This document shows positions 39,310 to 49,455 of a stretch of 64,000 nucleotides of DNA, in pieces; within the stretch, counting starts at the first letter, position 1, and every line of letters begins with the position of its first letter. The notes under the pieces are model-generated. The model ran no database searches, was not told where the DNA came from, and saw only the letters and a list, made by a program, of their open reading frames with translations. Source of the stretch: JAGVGT01 sp963807225 (lineage in GTDB: Bacteria; Desulfobacterota; Desulfobulbia; Desulfobulbales; JAGXFP01). A program made the translations under genes and the position numbers. The stretch is taken from the NCBI GenBank assembly GCA_963807225.1, contig CAWEAD010000008.1:1-64000 (forward strand), given 5' to 3'.

Positions 39310-40353
39310 ATGAACACCAGAGAGAAGCAGGAGAAGCTGGAGCGCGAGACCCTTTCGCCCTATGCCTGTCTGAGCGCCGAATCGCGGGGCAGGATGAGGG
39401 TGGAGGAGGACTGTCAGTTACGTACTGCCTTTCAGCGGGATCGAGACCGTATCGTCTACTGTCGGGCCTTTCGGAACCTGAAGCACAAAACTCAGGTTTT
39501 CCTGGCCCCCACCGGCGATCATTGCCGGACCCGCCTGACCCATACCCTTGAGGTTTCGGCCATCGGCCGGACCATGGCCCGGGCTCTGGACCTGAACGAG
39601 GATATGGTGGAGGCCATCGCCCTGGGGCACGATCTGGGCCATACCCCCTTCGGCCATGCCGGCGAGACTGTGTTGAACGAACTGATGCCGGGCGGATTTT
39701 CCCATTATCGCCAGTCCTTGCGGGTGGTCGACGTACTGGAGAACCACGGCGACGGTCTCAATCTAACCTATGAAGTGCGAGACGGAATCGCCAAGCACTC
39801 TAAAGGATACGGTGAGGTGATCCCGGTCGGTAGTCACGGTCTGCCCGAAACGGCGGAAGGGTGTTTGACGCGGTATGCCGATATAATCGCCTATCTGGGC
39901 CATGATTTGGATGACGCCATCCAAAGCTCCGTTATCAGGGAGGAGGATATCCCGGAGAATTGCCAGCAGATCCTGGGTCGTACGCATTCTCATCGGATCA
40001 TGACCATGATCGAAGGGGTAATTTCCCATACTGGCTCGGCGCCGGATGGCGATCAGACCCAACTGGCCTTTGCGGTGGCTCCGCGAGTGAGTGACGCCAT
40101 GCAACAGTTGCGACAGTTTCTATTTAACCGGGTATACCGATCGCCCCAAGTTCATAATGAATTTGTCAAAGCCCGGAAGATGCTGCGGGACATCTTTCGA
40201 TACTGCCTGGAGAATCGTGAATTCTTCGAAGAAGAAACCGGTGGTCTGCTGCAAAGTGCCTCCCTGGAAAGGAGAGTCTGCGATTACATCGCCAGTATGT
40301 CCGACCGGCAGGCCCAGAATCTTTATCGACGATTATTTGTTCCCGAGACCTGA
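39310..40353 (+). CDS. dgt: Deoxyguanosinetriphosphate triphosphohydrolase-like protein (HD domain)
   Basis: 347 residues. HD-superfamily metal ligands: RTRLTHTLEVSAIGRTMAR (first His), then GHDLGHTPFGHAGE with the HD pair and downstream His. The opening ERETLSPYACLSAESRGR and RDRDRIVYCRAFRNLKHKTQ match the dGTPase-like family rather than the longer enteric Dgt. Hydrolyses dNTPs to deoxynucleosides and triphosphate. Divergent from the mscS gene; the next gene follows 40 bases later. Confidence 0.88.
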   Translation: MNTREKQEKLERETLSPYACLSAESRGRMRVEEDCQLRTAFQRDRDRIVYCRAFRNLKHKTQVFLAPTGDHCRTRLTHTLEVSAIGRTMARALDLNEDMVEAIALGHDLGHTPFGHAGETVLNELMPGGFSHYRQSLRVVDVLENHGDGLNLTYEVRDGIAKHSKGYGEVIPVGSHGLPETAEGCLTRYADIIAYLGHDLDDAIQSSVIREEDIPENCQQILGRTHSHRIMTMIEGVISHTGSAPDGDQTQLAFAVAPRVSDAMQQLRQFLFNRVYRSPQVHNEFVKARKMLRDIFRYCLENREFFEEETGGLLQSASLERRVCDYIASMSDRQAQNLYRRLFVPET

Positions 40354-40393
40354 TGCCGTCGCTAAATTGAAATTAATACCTTAGGAGTAACGC

Positions 40394-40672
40394 GTGTCCG
40401 AAGAAGAAAAATTCGTGCCGCCGGAAGTGGCCCGGAGACTGATCAGTGAGATTGTCGACGAAGAGCATTTGCATGAGCCAAACCGGCGGATCCTTACGGT
40501 TTATGGACCCAAGGGTCAGGAGCTTTGCTGGTTCGATACCGAGGATGTGATGAAGGAAATCGGTGTTTCCAAGGAGAACGACAAAGCCAAGGAAGCGGCG
40601 GTCGAGTATGTCTTCAACCATCTACCGGTCTGGGCGGTGGAAGCGCTGCTCAAGGAGATGGAAAAGAAGTAA
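40394..40672 (+). CDS. Conserved hypothetical protein, 92 residues
   Basis: GTG start behind AGGAGTAACGC. An acidic, mostly helical cytoplasmic protein (PPEVARRLISEIVDEEHLHE, then AAVEYVFNHLPVWAVEALL) with a short beta segment (RRILTVYGPKGQELCWFD). No signal peptide, cysteine pair or catalytic motif is visible and I do not recognise the family. Probably transcribed with dgt. Confidence 0.7.
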   Translation: MSEEEKFVPPEVARRLISEIVDEEHLHEPNRRILTVYGPKGQELCWFDTEDVMKEIGVSKENDKAKEAAVEYVFNHLPVWAVEALLKEMEKK

Positions 40673-40709
40673 CTGGTTTCCTCAGAAAAAGGCCGTATCC
40701 GACCGGGAA

Positions 40710-41528
40710 CTAAATTTCTACTCCCGGCGGCATGGGCGGGACTTGTTCTCCGCCCAGCAGGTAGCCGCCATCCAGGCGGATGGTCGCTCCGGTCAGGTAA
40801 TCGGCCCCGGTCAGCAGGAAATGTACTGTCTTAAGTATATCCTCGTTCCTGCCGCTACGGCCCAGCAGGGTGTGATCTATAATGGCCTGCTGTTGGGCGG
40901 TGGTGAGCAAATTCCAGCCCCTGGTTCCTTGGGCGTGCCTGGTCTCGAAGAAACCCAACATCAGTTCATTGACCCGCACCTCTGGGGCGCCTGACCGGGC
41001 CCAGCTTTCGGTCAGCAAACCGATACCCCGGTTGGCGGCGCTGTAACCGTCATTGAAGATCAGTCCGGCTGGCCCGGAGCGTCCGACCAGGCCGGCGATG
41101 GAGGAGATGTTGATCACAGTTCCGGAGCCGGATTTTTTCAAAAGCGGTAGGGCGTGATGGAAAACCCATCTTTTGGCTTTCAGAGTGGTTTCCAGTTCCA
41201 GATCCCACTGTTCCGAGCTGTATTCACCGTGCACCACCGGCATGCCGCCCCGTTCGATGTTATTGATCAGGATGTCGAGGCGGTTATGTTTTCTTTGGAT
41301 TCGGGCAATAAGTGCAGCGACGGCTTCCGGGTCACGTAAATTGGTTTCGACCGCCAGGTGGTCAGTCCCCAGGGCGGTAAGTTCCCGGACCAGGCTGGCG
41401 GATTCTTCCGGCCAATCCCAGTAAGTGGTTGCCACCGACACACCCAGCCTGGCCAGAAAAAAGCAGATCTCCCGTCCAAGGCCTTTGGCGCCACCGAGGA
41501 CCAGGGCGACTTTTCCGGCAAGTTCCAT
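40710..41528 (-). CDS. SDR-family protein lacking the catalytic lysine
   Basis: 272 residues. The nucleotide-binding VALVLGGAKGLGREI is intact, and the Ser of NISSIAG and the Tyr of DGYSAANRG are present. However, the Tyr-x3-Lys motif reads YSAAN: the lysine that lowers the Tyr pKa is Asn (codon AAC). NNIERGG replaces the usual NNAG. A late GADYLTGATIRLDGG matches classical SDRs. It may be a non-catalytic cofactor-binding relative or use different chemistry; substrate unknown. Confidence 0.8.
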   Translation of the reverse strand: MELAGKVALVLGGAKGLGREICFFLARLGVSVATTYWDWPEESASLVRELTALGTDHLAVETNLRDPEAVAALIARIQRKHNRLDILINNIERGGMPVVHGEYSSEQWDLELETTLKAKRWVFHHALPLLKKSGSGTVINISSIAGLVGRSGPAGLIFNDGYSAANRGIGLLTESWARSGAPEVRVNELMLGFFETRHAQGTRGWNLLTTAQQQAIIDHTLLGRSGRNEDILKTVHFLLTGADYLTGATIRLDGGYLLGGEQVPPMPPGVEI

Positions 41529-41598
41529 GTTATATCCTTAGAAAGCGAGCAGGTTGTATCTCTGGTAATCATTGCAGCCAGGGGCGGCGGGAGATGAA

Positions 41599-43434
41599 TC
41601 AGGCGTTGATATCGGCTTCCACTTTCAGCAGCAGCTTCCGGCCGGGATAAATCAGATCCCCTTCGATGCTGTTCCAGCGTCTGATATTTTCCGGTGTAGT
41701 CTGGAATTTCTGGCCGATGGTCCAGAGGGTATCGCCGCCCTGTACCTGGTAGTAAGTGAGGTGACCCTCCTGGTCGGAATCATCGTCGACGGACAAAGGA
41801 TCATTGTCAATCCCGGGATTGCCTAGGGACGCGGTAGCCAGCGGAGCAACGTTGCCGATCCGGGACGAGTTAGCCAGCCCGGTCTGATCCTGTAGATAGA
41901 AAGACAGGGTCTGGCCGGCCCGAATCCGATTCAAATTATCCAGACCGTTCCAGGCAGCGATCATGGTCATCGGCACGTTATAGCGCCGGGCCAGCTCGGA
42001 GATGGACTCGCCTGGGAGGACTTTGTGCCGGACCAGATTTTCCGGGGACATATCGGCGGGCCCAATGCCGGCCACGGCCACATTTTTATCCAGGAGTTTG
42101 TAGGAGGTGGTTTTATACGGGATGCGTAATCGTTGTCCTGCCATTAGGTTGGCGGTGCGCAGGTTATTGGCCTTGAGCAGGGTCTTTTTGTTGATATTAT
42201 ACTTGTTGCAAATCCTGGTAACGGTTTCGCCTTTTCTGACCACATGGCTCTTGTAACCGGTGGTAACGGTGGCTGCCACGCGCCGGAGATTCCGGACGAT
42301 CTGCTCAGACTTGCCAACCGGTACCCGGAGTTGGCAATATTTCTTGTCGGGCGGGGTGATGCCCCGGCGTAATTGGCGGTTCAGGTCATGAATTTCCTCA
42401 AGAGGGGTGTCGGAGGCCAGGGCCACGGCCTGCAATGGCGTCCACTTCGGCACCTTGACGGTTTCAAAGGCCAGCGGCTCTTCGTATTCGATTTCATCGA
42501 AACCATAGGCGGCCGGGTTTTTGGCAATGATGATGGCGGCGATCAGTTTGGGGACGTAATATTTTGTCTCTTTTTTCAGGTGCTTACTTTTGGCCAGATC
42601 CCAAAAGTCGTTGGAACCGGTTTTTCGGATAGCCGAACGGACCTTGCCTCCTCCAGCATTGTAAGCCGCCACGGCTAGAGGCCAGGAATGGAATTCCTCG
42701 TAGAGATCCGAGAGGAAATGGATTGCTGCTCTGGTGGATTTGATCGGGTCCCGACGTTCGTCGATATAGTCGCTAATCTTCAGTCCGTAGAGTTTGCCGG
42801 TGCCCCGCATGAACTGCCATGGACCTACCGCCTGAGCCCGAGAGTAGGCGGTAAGGCGGAAGCCGCTCTCGATCATCGGCAGGTAGCATAGATCAAGGGG
42901 CAGACCGGCCTCGGTCAGTTCCTGCTGGATCATCGGCAAATAACGACCGGAGCGGGCCAACCAGCGGCCGAATGTTCCCCTTTGGCTGTTCTGGTATTGA
43001 TCGAGGAAAAATTCGACCTGCTCGTTGATAATGATGGGAAAATCGTAGCTGATATCTGGTTCGCTGACATCGGCCAGTTCTTCGATGTTATCGGTATTGG
43101 CGGTTTCGCTTTCCAGCGAACCGAATTCATTTGGCCCGGGCAGAGGAATTTCTTCGGCACTCAAGGGCTCCAGTTCACCCGCAAAACTCTGATCGAGGAG
43201 GTCATCGTCTTGGAAGTTGGCCAGAGTTTCCAGGTTGGCGAGCGTGTCTTCTCGACCCTCGGCACAGGCAGTTGGTGGAGGTGGAGCGACAGTTGCCAGA
43301 TCGGTTCCGGTGGGCGCTGAGGACTGAAGTCCTGGGGCGCAAGCCCAAAACGGCAGCAGCAGGAGAAGCAGTAGCCATTCGAAATATCGGATGCGGCAAC
43401 TGCGGGATCGGATTTTGTAGCGTTTGATAACCAT
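41599..43434 (-). CDS. mltD: MltD-like membrane-bound lytic murein transglycosylase with LysM domains
   Basis: 611 residues. Lipoprotein leader (LLLLLLPFWAC, Cys at about 32), a low-complexity acidic linker, then the SLT domain with catalytic Glu in PMIESGFRLTAYSRAQAVGP (about 187-206) and YNAGGGKVRSA. Three LysM domains follow (about 398-440, 472-515 and 560-606; for example HVVRKGETVTRICNKY and YQVQGGDTLWTIGQKF). Cleaves glycan strands of peptidoglycan at the outer membrane. One LysM more than the usual two of short MltD forms. Confidence 0.9.
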   Translation of the reverse strand: MVIKRYKIRSRSCRIRYFEWLLLLLLLPFWACAPGLQSSAPTGTDLATVAPPPPTACAEGREDTLANLETLANFQDDDLLDQSFAGELEPLSAEEIPLPGPNEFGSLESETANTDNIEELADVSEPDISYDFPIIINEQVEFFLDQYQNSQRGTFGRWLARSGRYLPMIQQELTEAGLPLDLCYLPMIESGFRLTAYSRAQAVGPWQFMRGTGKLYGLKISDYIDERRDPIKSTRAAIHFLSDLYEEFHSWPLAVAAYNAGGGKVRSAIRKTGSNDFWDLAKSKHLKKETKYYVPKLIAAIIIAKNPAAYGFDEIEYEEPLAFETVKVPKWTPLQAVALASDTPLEEIHDLNRQLRRGITPPDKKYCQLRVPVGKSEQIVRNLRRVAATVTTGYKSHVVRKGETVTRICNKYNINKKTLLKANNLRTANLMAGQRLRIPYKTTSYKLLDKNVAVAGIGPADMSPENLVRHKVLPGESISELARRYNVPMTMIAAWNGLDNLNRIRAGQTLSFYLQDQTGLANSSRIGNVAPLATASLGNPGIDNDPLSVDDDSDQEGHLTYYQVQGGDTLWTIGQKFQTTPENIRRWNSIEGDLIYPGRKLLLKVEADINA

Positions 43435-43966
43435 GACTTTTTATAACAGTAATCAATGATAAGCGCTAAGATTTTCCACAACATTCCCCGCCGCCATCGC
43501 AGCCGTGATTACTGTTTGCCTCCCGGTTTCAGGACTTTTGTGCCGTTCCACCCCACGAGACCGAAGCGAAAATTAAGTCTGGATAATTATTACCGCACCT
43601 TGCCGTATTAATCGGGAAACATTATGTTACGACTTGATTTTGCAAGGAAAATTGGGGTATTATGACATGTTGGGTCCCAGCCGACGGGAAACTATTGCTT
43701 TTGACGAGTTGCCCCGAGAATTTCGTGAGAGGTTTGCGTTGATTAGAGACAGCGGGTTGAACATTCTGGGGAGATTTACGCAGTTACTTGAAGGAAGATT
43801 TTTTTGATCCGTCAAGCCAAGAAAACTATAGATTCGCCGCCGGTTACAGGGGAGAGTTATTAACCGAAAAAGGCTTGGGGCGAGGTGTGAAAAATTACCG
43901 CCACCCAGCCAATTCGGCCGGCTTCTCAACTCTGGAGCCTGGCCGAACTAATCAGAAATTACCGGA
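43435..43966. other. Intergenic region between mltD and the class A PBP gene
   Basis: 532 bases separating divergent genes; promoters for both are expected here. The only open frame worth noting is a 46-codon one at 43667-43807, entered separately. No clear terminator, RNA gene or repeat. Confidence 0.5.
43667..43807 (+). CDS. Possible small hypothetical protein, 46 residues
   Basis: ATG start, composition protein-like and charged (ETIAFDELPREFRERFALIR), ending GRFF at a T7 run after which a second frame continues with PSSQENYRFAAGYRGELL. It could therefore be a longer product broken by an indel. No convincing ribosome-binding site; not a recognised family. Confidence 0.25.
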   Translation: MLGPSRRETIAFDELPREFRERFALIRDSGLNILGRFTQLLEGRFF

Positions 43967-46900
43967 ATGTTCAAAAGACTTTTTTCTCTGCTGTTGATAT
44001 TGGGGCTGGTCGTTGGGGCGGCCAGCGTCGGTTTCTATTTCTGGTTGGTGGTTCTGGAGCCGGGTGATGAGATCCTCCAAAGCAATATCGAAAAAATCCT
44101 GGCGATGGAAAGCCCGGTCTACTATCGGGACGGAATCCAGAAGATCGGGGTTTTCTTTGAGACGGCCCATCGGCAGTATGTCCCTTACGAGCAAATCCCC
44201 AAGGATTTCGTCAATAGCATAGTCGCCTCCGAAGACCAGAATTTTTTTTCCCATCACGGCTTTGATTTTCTCGGGGTTTTGCGGGCCATGGCCGCTAACA
44301 TCAGGGCCGGGAGGGTGGTTCAGGGCGGCAGCACCATCACCCAGCAGACCGCCAAAAATTTGTTTAAGCGCAAGGATCGCTCCCTGCTTTCCAAGCTCAA
44401 AGAACTGCTTTTCGCCCTGCGTTTGGAATATCACTATCCCAAGGAAAAGATCCTGGAGTTCTATGCCAACCAGTTTTATGTCAGCGGCAACGGCCGGGGC
44501 CTTGGGGTGGCAAGTCGCTATTATTTCGACAAGGATGTTTCCGAACTGAATCTGCTTGAGTGCGCTTTCATCGCCGGCAGTGTCAAGCGTCCCAATTATT
44601 ATAATCCTTTCATCAAGACCGAGGAAAGCGACAAAGCCGCTGCCCGGGAACGGGCCAGGCTCCGGGTTAAATATGTCCTGGGGCAGATGTACCGCAATGG
44701 CATGATCAGCGCCGATCAGCATGACCGTTTCGTCGGGCAGCCCGTGCCCTTCAAGCAGGGTAAGATGTATTTTTCCCTGAATACCATAATGGATCTGGTC
44801 AAGGAGGCCTTGAGCGAGCCGGAAATTGAGGAGGCCTTTCGGGATCACGGGATCGACAACGTCGCCACTTCCGGGGTCAGGGTTTTTACCAGTGTGGAGA
44901 AGGACTTGCAGGAAGATAGCCTGAAGATTCTCCGTAAGGAGCTGTCACGTCTGGGTACCCGGTTGCAGGGTTATAATCGAGACGAGATCCAGCAAGCTTA
45001 TCTGAAGCTTGACCGGGATGACAGAGGGCGCGATTTTAGCCCCGGCACCTTTCATTTCGGGCGAATCAAGGAGATCATTCCGGGATTGGAGCCGAAGGTG
45101 ACGGTTGCACTGGTTGGAGCCCCGGAGACGACGACGGCGAGCATCGACGAAAGAGGCTTGATGAACCTGCTGGCTCCCTTGGTCAAATACGAAAAACAGC
45201 TTTGGTCCGAGGCCGGCAAAGAGGATCTGCCCTTGCTGGTGAAACGATTAAGGGTAGGGGATCTGGTTTACGCTAGTGTTCGGGAGTTGCAGAAGGGCGA
45301 TAATGCGGGACTGGTCCTTGATCTGGAAAAATATCCCGAAGTCCAGGGGGCGATTTTAGCCTTGAGGGATGGGATGATCAGTGCCATGGTCGGCGGCATG
45401 GAAAACCGTTTTTACAACAGGGCTATTTCCGCCCGGCGCCCCATGGGTTCGGTGGTCAAACCCATGGTCTATTCCGCCGCTATACAACTTGGATGGAACA
45501 GCCTCGATGCTCTGAATAACGAACGGGATGTCTTCGTCTACCAGAACCGGCCTTACTTTCCGCGGCCGGATCACAAGAGCCCATTTAAGGAAGTTTCCAT
45601 GTCCTGGGCCGGGGTGCATTCCGAAAACGTAGCAACAGTCTGGCTTCTATACCACCTGTGTGATCGGATGCCGCCGGCGCAATTCCGGGAAGTAATCGAA
45701 TATCTTGGCCTGAATCGCTTGGATGGTGAATCGGCTGCGGCCTACCGCCGGAGGATTCGTGACGGTTTGGGAATTCAGGTCGATGACAGCACCTTACGGG
45801 AAGTGGCATTCACCCGCGCCGTGACCGAATTGGAGCCGGACCTGATTTTTGCCGGGCGCCTGGCGGAATACGAGACGATCAGCAAGTTGCATTATGGAAC
45901 CGGCTTCGACCAGTATCTAACCCGGATCGACAGCGACCTGGGTTTGGAAACAGAAGAAGAGGGAGCAGATGTCGAAGGGCCGGTAGAAAAGGATCGGGAT
46001 TACCTGAAACGAGAGAATGAAGCGGAACTCCGTAAGAATGTGCTGCGGCGCAACTATCTCAGGCTCATGAAGATCAGGCCCGAGCTGGACGATTTGCGCG
46101 ATCTGGTCGACCGTGAAGATCAGCATGATAAGCCTACCTATCTGTATCAGGATCGGAAGAACGGTAGATATCTTTTTCTGGGACCGCCGGAAGAGATGAC
46201 CCCCGAGGAAATTGGCGCCCAGGAGCCGAAGGCGATTGACAAGACCGTGGGGCAGCCCCAGGGGGTAAAATCAGAGTTGCCGCCAGTGTCGGAGGATTGG
46301 CGCCCCTTGGGTTGGATGGAACTGTGGGAACTACTGGCGGGGATGGATTTTTCGGAGGAAGAGTCATTTTGGGGCGGGGTATTGATCGACAACCAACTGG
46401 CGGCGGATACCATTGATTTACTCACCGATGCGGTCGAAAGAAAGTATCGGAAACTGCGGGAACTGGATCCCTACAGTCCCGAAATTTTAACCGAAGTCCG
46501 GGACTTCAAGGTAATGGTCGGCCTAAAATACATTATCGGTCTCTGCCGGGAGATGGGTATTGAGAGCAAGCTCGACCCGGTCCTCTCTTTTCCGTTGGGT
46601 TCCAATGTCCTCAGTTTGCTAGAGGTGGCGAGAGCCTACGAGGGTATGCTGACCGGAAGTGTAATGTTGAACGGCGGGGAGAGTCGACCCGGATTGGCGA
46701 TCATTGAAGCCATTGAAGGAAGTGACGGTGAGGTGATTTATAGTTCGAAGCGGTCGGCCAGGAAGATTTTGGCCCCGGAAACCTCCCTGGAGATAACCGA
46801 CATTCTGCATCAGGTGGTCAAACACGGTACCGGACGATACGCCGACCGGAATGTCCGGCTGCATAGCGCTGATCAGGCTCGCAATCGGCAACTCTCCGAA

Positions 46901-47386
46901 CTGGCGATGCACGTGCCGGTGGTTGGTAAAACCGGCACCGCCAACCGTTTTACCAATGCCGCTTTTGCCGGTGGAATCCCGGGTTTGCAACCCGGTGGCT
47001 TTTTCTCCTTCCCGGATGGATATGTTTTGACAAGTTACGTAGGTTATGATGATAATATGCCGATGGTCAGAAACACCACCCATATTACCGGGGCCGCCGG
47101 TGCTCTGCCGATCTGGACCGAAGTAGCTAACCAAATTCTTCTGGACAAAGATTACGCTGCCGGCATCGATCTGGAAGACCTCTCTTTTTCGGGAATCTCC
47201 GAGTTTCCTCTTTATTATCCCGCTCTGGGCCAAGTGCAGGTAAGGATTGATCCGGAGCGTGGCGGTCTGCCAGTAGGTGATGAAGCCGGTGGTGTAGACA
47301 TCCTCTCTTTCGGGGAATTCATTGACGCCGGGCAGATCAAGCCAGCCAGATTCTTTCGCCCCTACTGGCAGGTGGAGGGTAACTAA
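43967..47386 (+). CDS. Bifunctional class A penicillin-binding protein (PBP1A-like) with a large insertion
   Basis: 1139 residues. N-terminal anchor (about 7-30). Family GT51 glycosyltransferase at about 70-250 with SEDQNFFSHHGFD and GGSTITQQTAKNLF. The transpeptidase has catalytic SxxK in RPMGSVVKPMVY (about 494), SxN in VHSENVATV (about 550) and KTG in VGKTGTANRF (about 986). The SxN-to-KTG distance, about 435 residues, is more than twice that in typical PBP1A. It includes an acidic, Glu/Arg-rich segment (about 660-820). Polymerises and cross-links peptidoglycan in the periplasm. Its TAA overlaps the ATG of the next gene by one base. Confidence 0.9.
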   Translation: MFKRLFSLLLILGLVVGAASVGFYFWLVVLEPGDEILQSNIEKILAMESPVYYRDGIQKIGVFFETAHRQYVPYEQIPKDFVNSIVASEDQNFFSHHGFDFLGVLRAMAANIRAGRVVQGGSTITQQTAKNLFKRKDRSLLSKLKELLFALRLEYHYPKEKILEFYANQFYVSGNGRGLGVASRYYFDKDVSELNLLECAFIAGSVKRPNYYNPFIKTEESDKAAARERARLRVKYVLGQMYRNGMISADQHDRFVGQPVPFKQGKMYFSLNTIMDLVKEALSEPEIEEAFRDHGIDNVATSGVRVFTSVEKDLQEDSLKILRKELSRLGTRLQGYNRDEIQQAYLKLDRDDRGRDFSPGTFHFGRIKEIIPGLEPKVTVALVGAPETTTASIDERGLMNLLAPLVKYEKQLWSEAGKEDLPLLVKRLRVGDLVYASVRELQKGDNAGLVLDLEKYPEVQGAILALRDGMISAMVGGMENRFYNRAISARRPMGSVVKPMVYSAAIQLGWNSLDALNNERDVFVYQNRPYFPRPDHKSPFKEVSMSWAGVHSENVATVWLLYHLCDRMPPAQFREVIEYLGLNRLDGESAAAYRRRIRDGLGIQVDDSTLREVAFTRAVTELEPDLIFAGRLAEYETISKLHYGTGFDQYLTRIDSDLGLETEEEGADVEGPVEKDRDYLKRENEAELRKNVLRRNYLRLMKIRPELDDLRDLVDREDQHDKPTYLYQDRKNGRYLFLGPPEEMTPEEIGAQEPKAIDKTVGQPQGVKSELPPVSEDWRPLGWMELWELLAGMDFSEEESFWGGVLIDNQLAADTIDLLTDAVERKYRKLRELDPYSPEILTEVRDFKVMVGLKYIIGLCREMGIESKLDPVLSFPLGSNVLSLLEVARAYEGMLTGSVMLNGGESRPGLAIIEAIEGSDGEVIYSSKRSARKILAPETSLEITDILHQVVKHGTGRYADRNVRLHSADQARNRQLSELAMHVPVVGKTGTANRFTNAAFAGGIPGLQPGGFFSFPDGYVLTSYVGYDDNMPMVRNTTHITGAAGALPIWTEVANQILLDKDYAAGIDLEDLSFSGISEFPLYYPALGQVQVRIDPERGGLPVGDEAGGVDILSFGEFIDAGQIKPARFFRPYWQVEGN

Positions 47387-49224
47387 TGATGTTCAAGCGA
47401 TACCGGGCTCTTTTTTTCGCCCTGATTCCTGTTTTGTTGGTTGGCGGTTGCGCCACCGGTAAAATTGCCGTGCCCCCACCGCCCGAATCCAGCCCGGCGA
47501 GAGTTGATCGGCCGGTTTTCCCGGCTTCTGGCACGAAGCCTCTCCCTAAAGAGTCACAAACAGAAGTGACCCCGCTGCCGTCGAATGGGCCCGCTTCTGT
47601 GGCTGGGGGTGAAGTGGCTTCGACCGCAGTCACTTCTAGCGATGAAGGTCCGCCTCTGGTGCAGGTTGAACGATACCTGCGACTGCCCGCAGTTTCTCAT
47701 GTGGATCGCCGCATGTCGCTCTATGGCGAAAAGCTGTCACGTTGGGAGACCCTGGCTGAGCAGACCATGGATCTGGGATTGCTGGAGAGGCGTCCCGCTA
47801 AATGGTCGGAATGCTTCGCCGACGTTGAAAACCTGTTTCAAGGCTACAGCCGCTTATTGGAGGAGGTTCTCAAGCAGGATATTTCGACAGCACGGGAAGA
47901 AGAACTTGGCGTTGATCCCTGGCAACTCTATTACGATGATATCGGTTTTCTGGAGGGCGGATGCGAGCAGGTATTCCTGACCACTTCGGCCTTGGTGACC
48001 GGCTGGGATAAACGTTACACGCCGGCCCGGGCTCAGGAGAGCGAAGCCATTGTAGGACAATACGTCAATCAGGGACTCAACGAGGAAGCCATTCTGGCCT
48101 TCAAAAACCTGAAGAGTGTTTATCCTGATCGGGAACTCAAGGAAGAAACCAGGAAGATGTACGGCCTGGCCCTGCTCAAAACAGGCCAACTGGATAGAGC
48201 GGGACAAGAATTAAGCAAGGCCCTGGAAGCCATGCCTCCTTCACCGGAAAGACGGAGATTGCGCCGCTTGGTCGCCGATTTGTTCCTGGCCTCGGGGCAT
48301 TTGGATGAGGCTTATGCCAACTATAGGCAACTTGCCGAATATTACGTGTCCGGTAAAGGTGACGACCGTTGGGTCGCCGACCAATTGGCCCTCCTGGGGC
48401 TGCCTGATTTAAAGGATGCCCCTGAGTTGCCCCTTTATCTTGAAGTTCTTCAGGACTTTATTCGATTTAACGGCCGAAAAATCCCGGAGGGCATGAAAGA
48501 CAAGGTGGAAAAGCTGGAAGAGGCTTACCCGGCCAGCCCTTTGACGGCCAGAGCCCGGCAGATGTTTGGCCAAATCGAGGATTCCCTCCGGGAATGGCTC
48601 AAGAGCGAAATGAATCAGGTGGATCTCTACTTGGCGTCACATGATTTCGCCCCGGCCAAGGCGCAGCTCGAACGTTTGCTGGGCGACAATCTGGAGCCGC
48701 TTTCCTTGGAGCTGGTCCAGCGGACTATGGACAACGTAGTTCAAGCGGAAAGTCAATACATCCTTAAACAACGGCTGCTGGAGGCCCAGAGTCAGGCGGA
48801 GAAGTGGGATCGGGCGGTTAATCTGCTTGATTCCGGTAAGTATGACCAAGCCATTGATGTATTTACCTCTCTGTTCAATACCGACTACGATGTGCCGGCA
48901 CGGGAAAAGATCAAGCAGGCCACTGAAGCGGCTGCCACCCAGCTGCGCCACCAGGCCGCCAACTTGTTTGTCAGGGCGCGTAAGAGTGCCGACTACGATG
49001 AAAAAAAGAAGTACTTTGAAGAGTCTTGGTCTCTCCTGAATAAAATCGTCACCCGTTATCCTGAAGTTGGGATCATCGAGAAAACCAGACAGAATCTGGC
49101 CTTGATCGAGCAGCAGATCGAGCAGTTCGATCCTGATTTGTTGCGCAATTTGAAAAATGTAAATGTCGTTTCCGCCTATGGGTCAGACGCTGTAACGGCT
49201 ATGCCTTCCGAAGATTTTCGTTAA
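47386..49224 (+). CDS. TPR-containing outer-membrane-type lipoprotein
   Basis: 612 residues. Leader with lipobox LLVGGC (Cys at about 22), a Pro/Ser-rich linker, then helical repeats (about 200-330: NEEAILAFKNLKSVYPD, GQLDRAGQELSKALEAMPP) and a C-terminal helical region rich in Lys/Glu. Translationally coupled to the PBP gene (TAATG), so a role as scaffold or activator of that synthase, in the manner of LpoA for PBP1a, is an attractive inference. No sequence identity to LpoA is claimed. Confidence 0.8.
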   Translation: MMFKRYRALFFALIPVLLVGGCATGKIAVPPPPESSPARVDRPVFPASGTKPLPKESQTEVTPLPSNGPASVAGGEVASTAVTSSDEGPPLVQVERYLRLPAVSHVDRRMSLYGEKLSRWETLAEQTMDLGLLERRPAKWSECFADVENLFQGYSRLLEEVLKQDISTAREEELGVDPWQLYYDDIGFLEGGCEQVFLTTSALVTGWDKRYTPARAQESEAIVGQYVNQGLNEEAILAFKNLKSVYPDRELKEETRKMYGLALLKTGQLDRAGQELSKALEAMPPSPERRRLRRLVADLFLASGHLDEAYANYRQLAEYYVSGKGDDRWVADQLALLGLPDLKDAPELPLYLEVLQDFIRFNGRKIPEGMKDKVEKLEEAYPASPLTARARQMFGQIEDSLREWLKSEMNQVDLYLASHDFAPAKAQLERLLGDNLEPLSLELVQRTMDNVVQAESQYILKQRLLEAQSQAEKWDRAVNLLDSGKYDQAIDVFTSLFNTDYDVPAREKIKQATEAAATQLRHQAANLFVRARKSADYDEKKKYFEESWSLLNKIVTRYPEVGIIEKTRQNLALIEQQIEQFDPDLLRNLKNVNVVSAYGSDAVTAMPSEDFR

Positions 49225-49455
49225 TTTTTTCGCGGCCGGATGCTTGCCAGGTCGGCCCTTCCTGGTAAATAGTTCTCCATATTTGCTCTATTCCTCCTTG
49301 GCTTCTTGAAATACCGCTTGCCAGCTAAGCCATATGCCGAGGTAAACTGGTTTAGGTGGAAATCCATAAGGTCGGATCGGCTGGATCGGCCAGAGGGCTG
49401 AAAGAGTTCGGCTTCTCGAGTTGGTCCTCTGGTCATGGGCAAGGAGGTATTAGTA

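Noticed and set aside
43952..44848. A 298-codon minus-strand frame over the start of the PBP gene
   Set aside because: It overlaps the GT51 domain whose motifs are intact on the plus strand.
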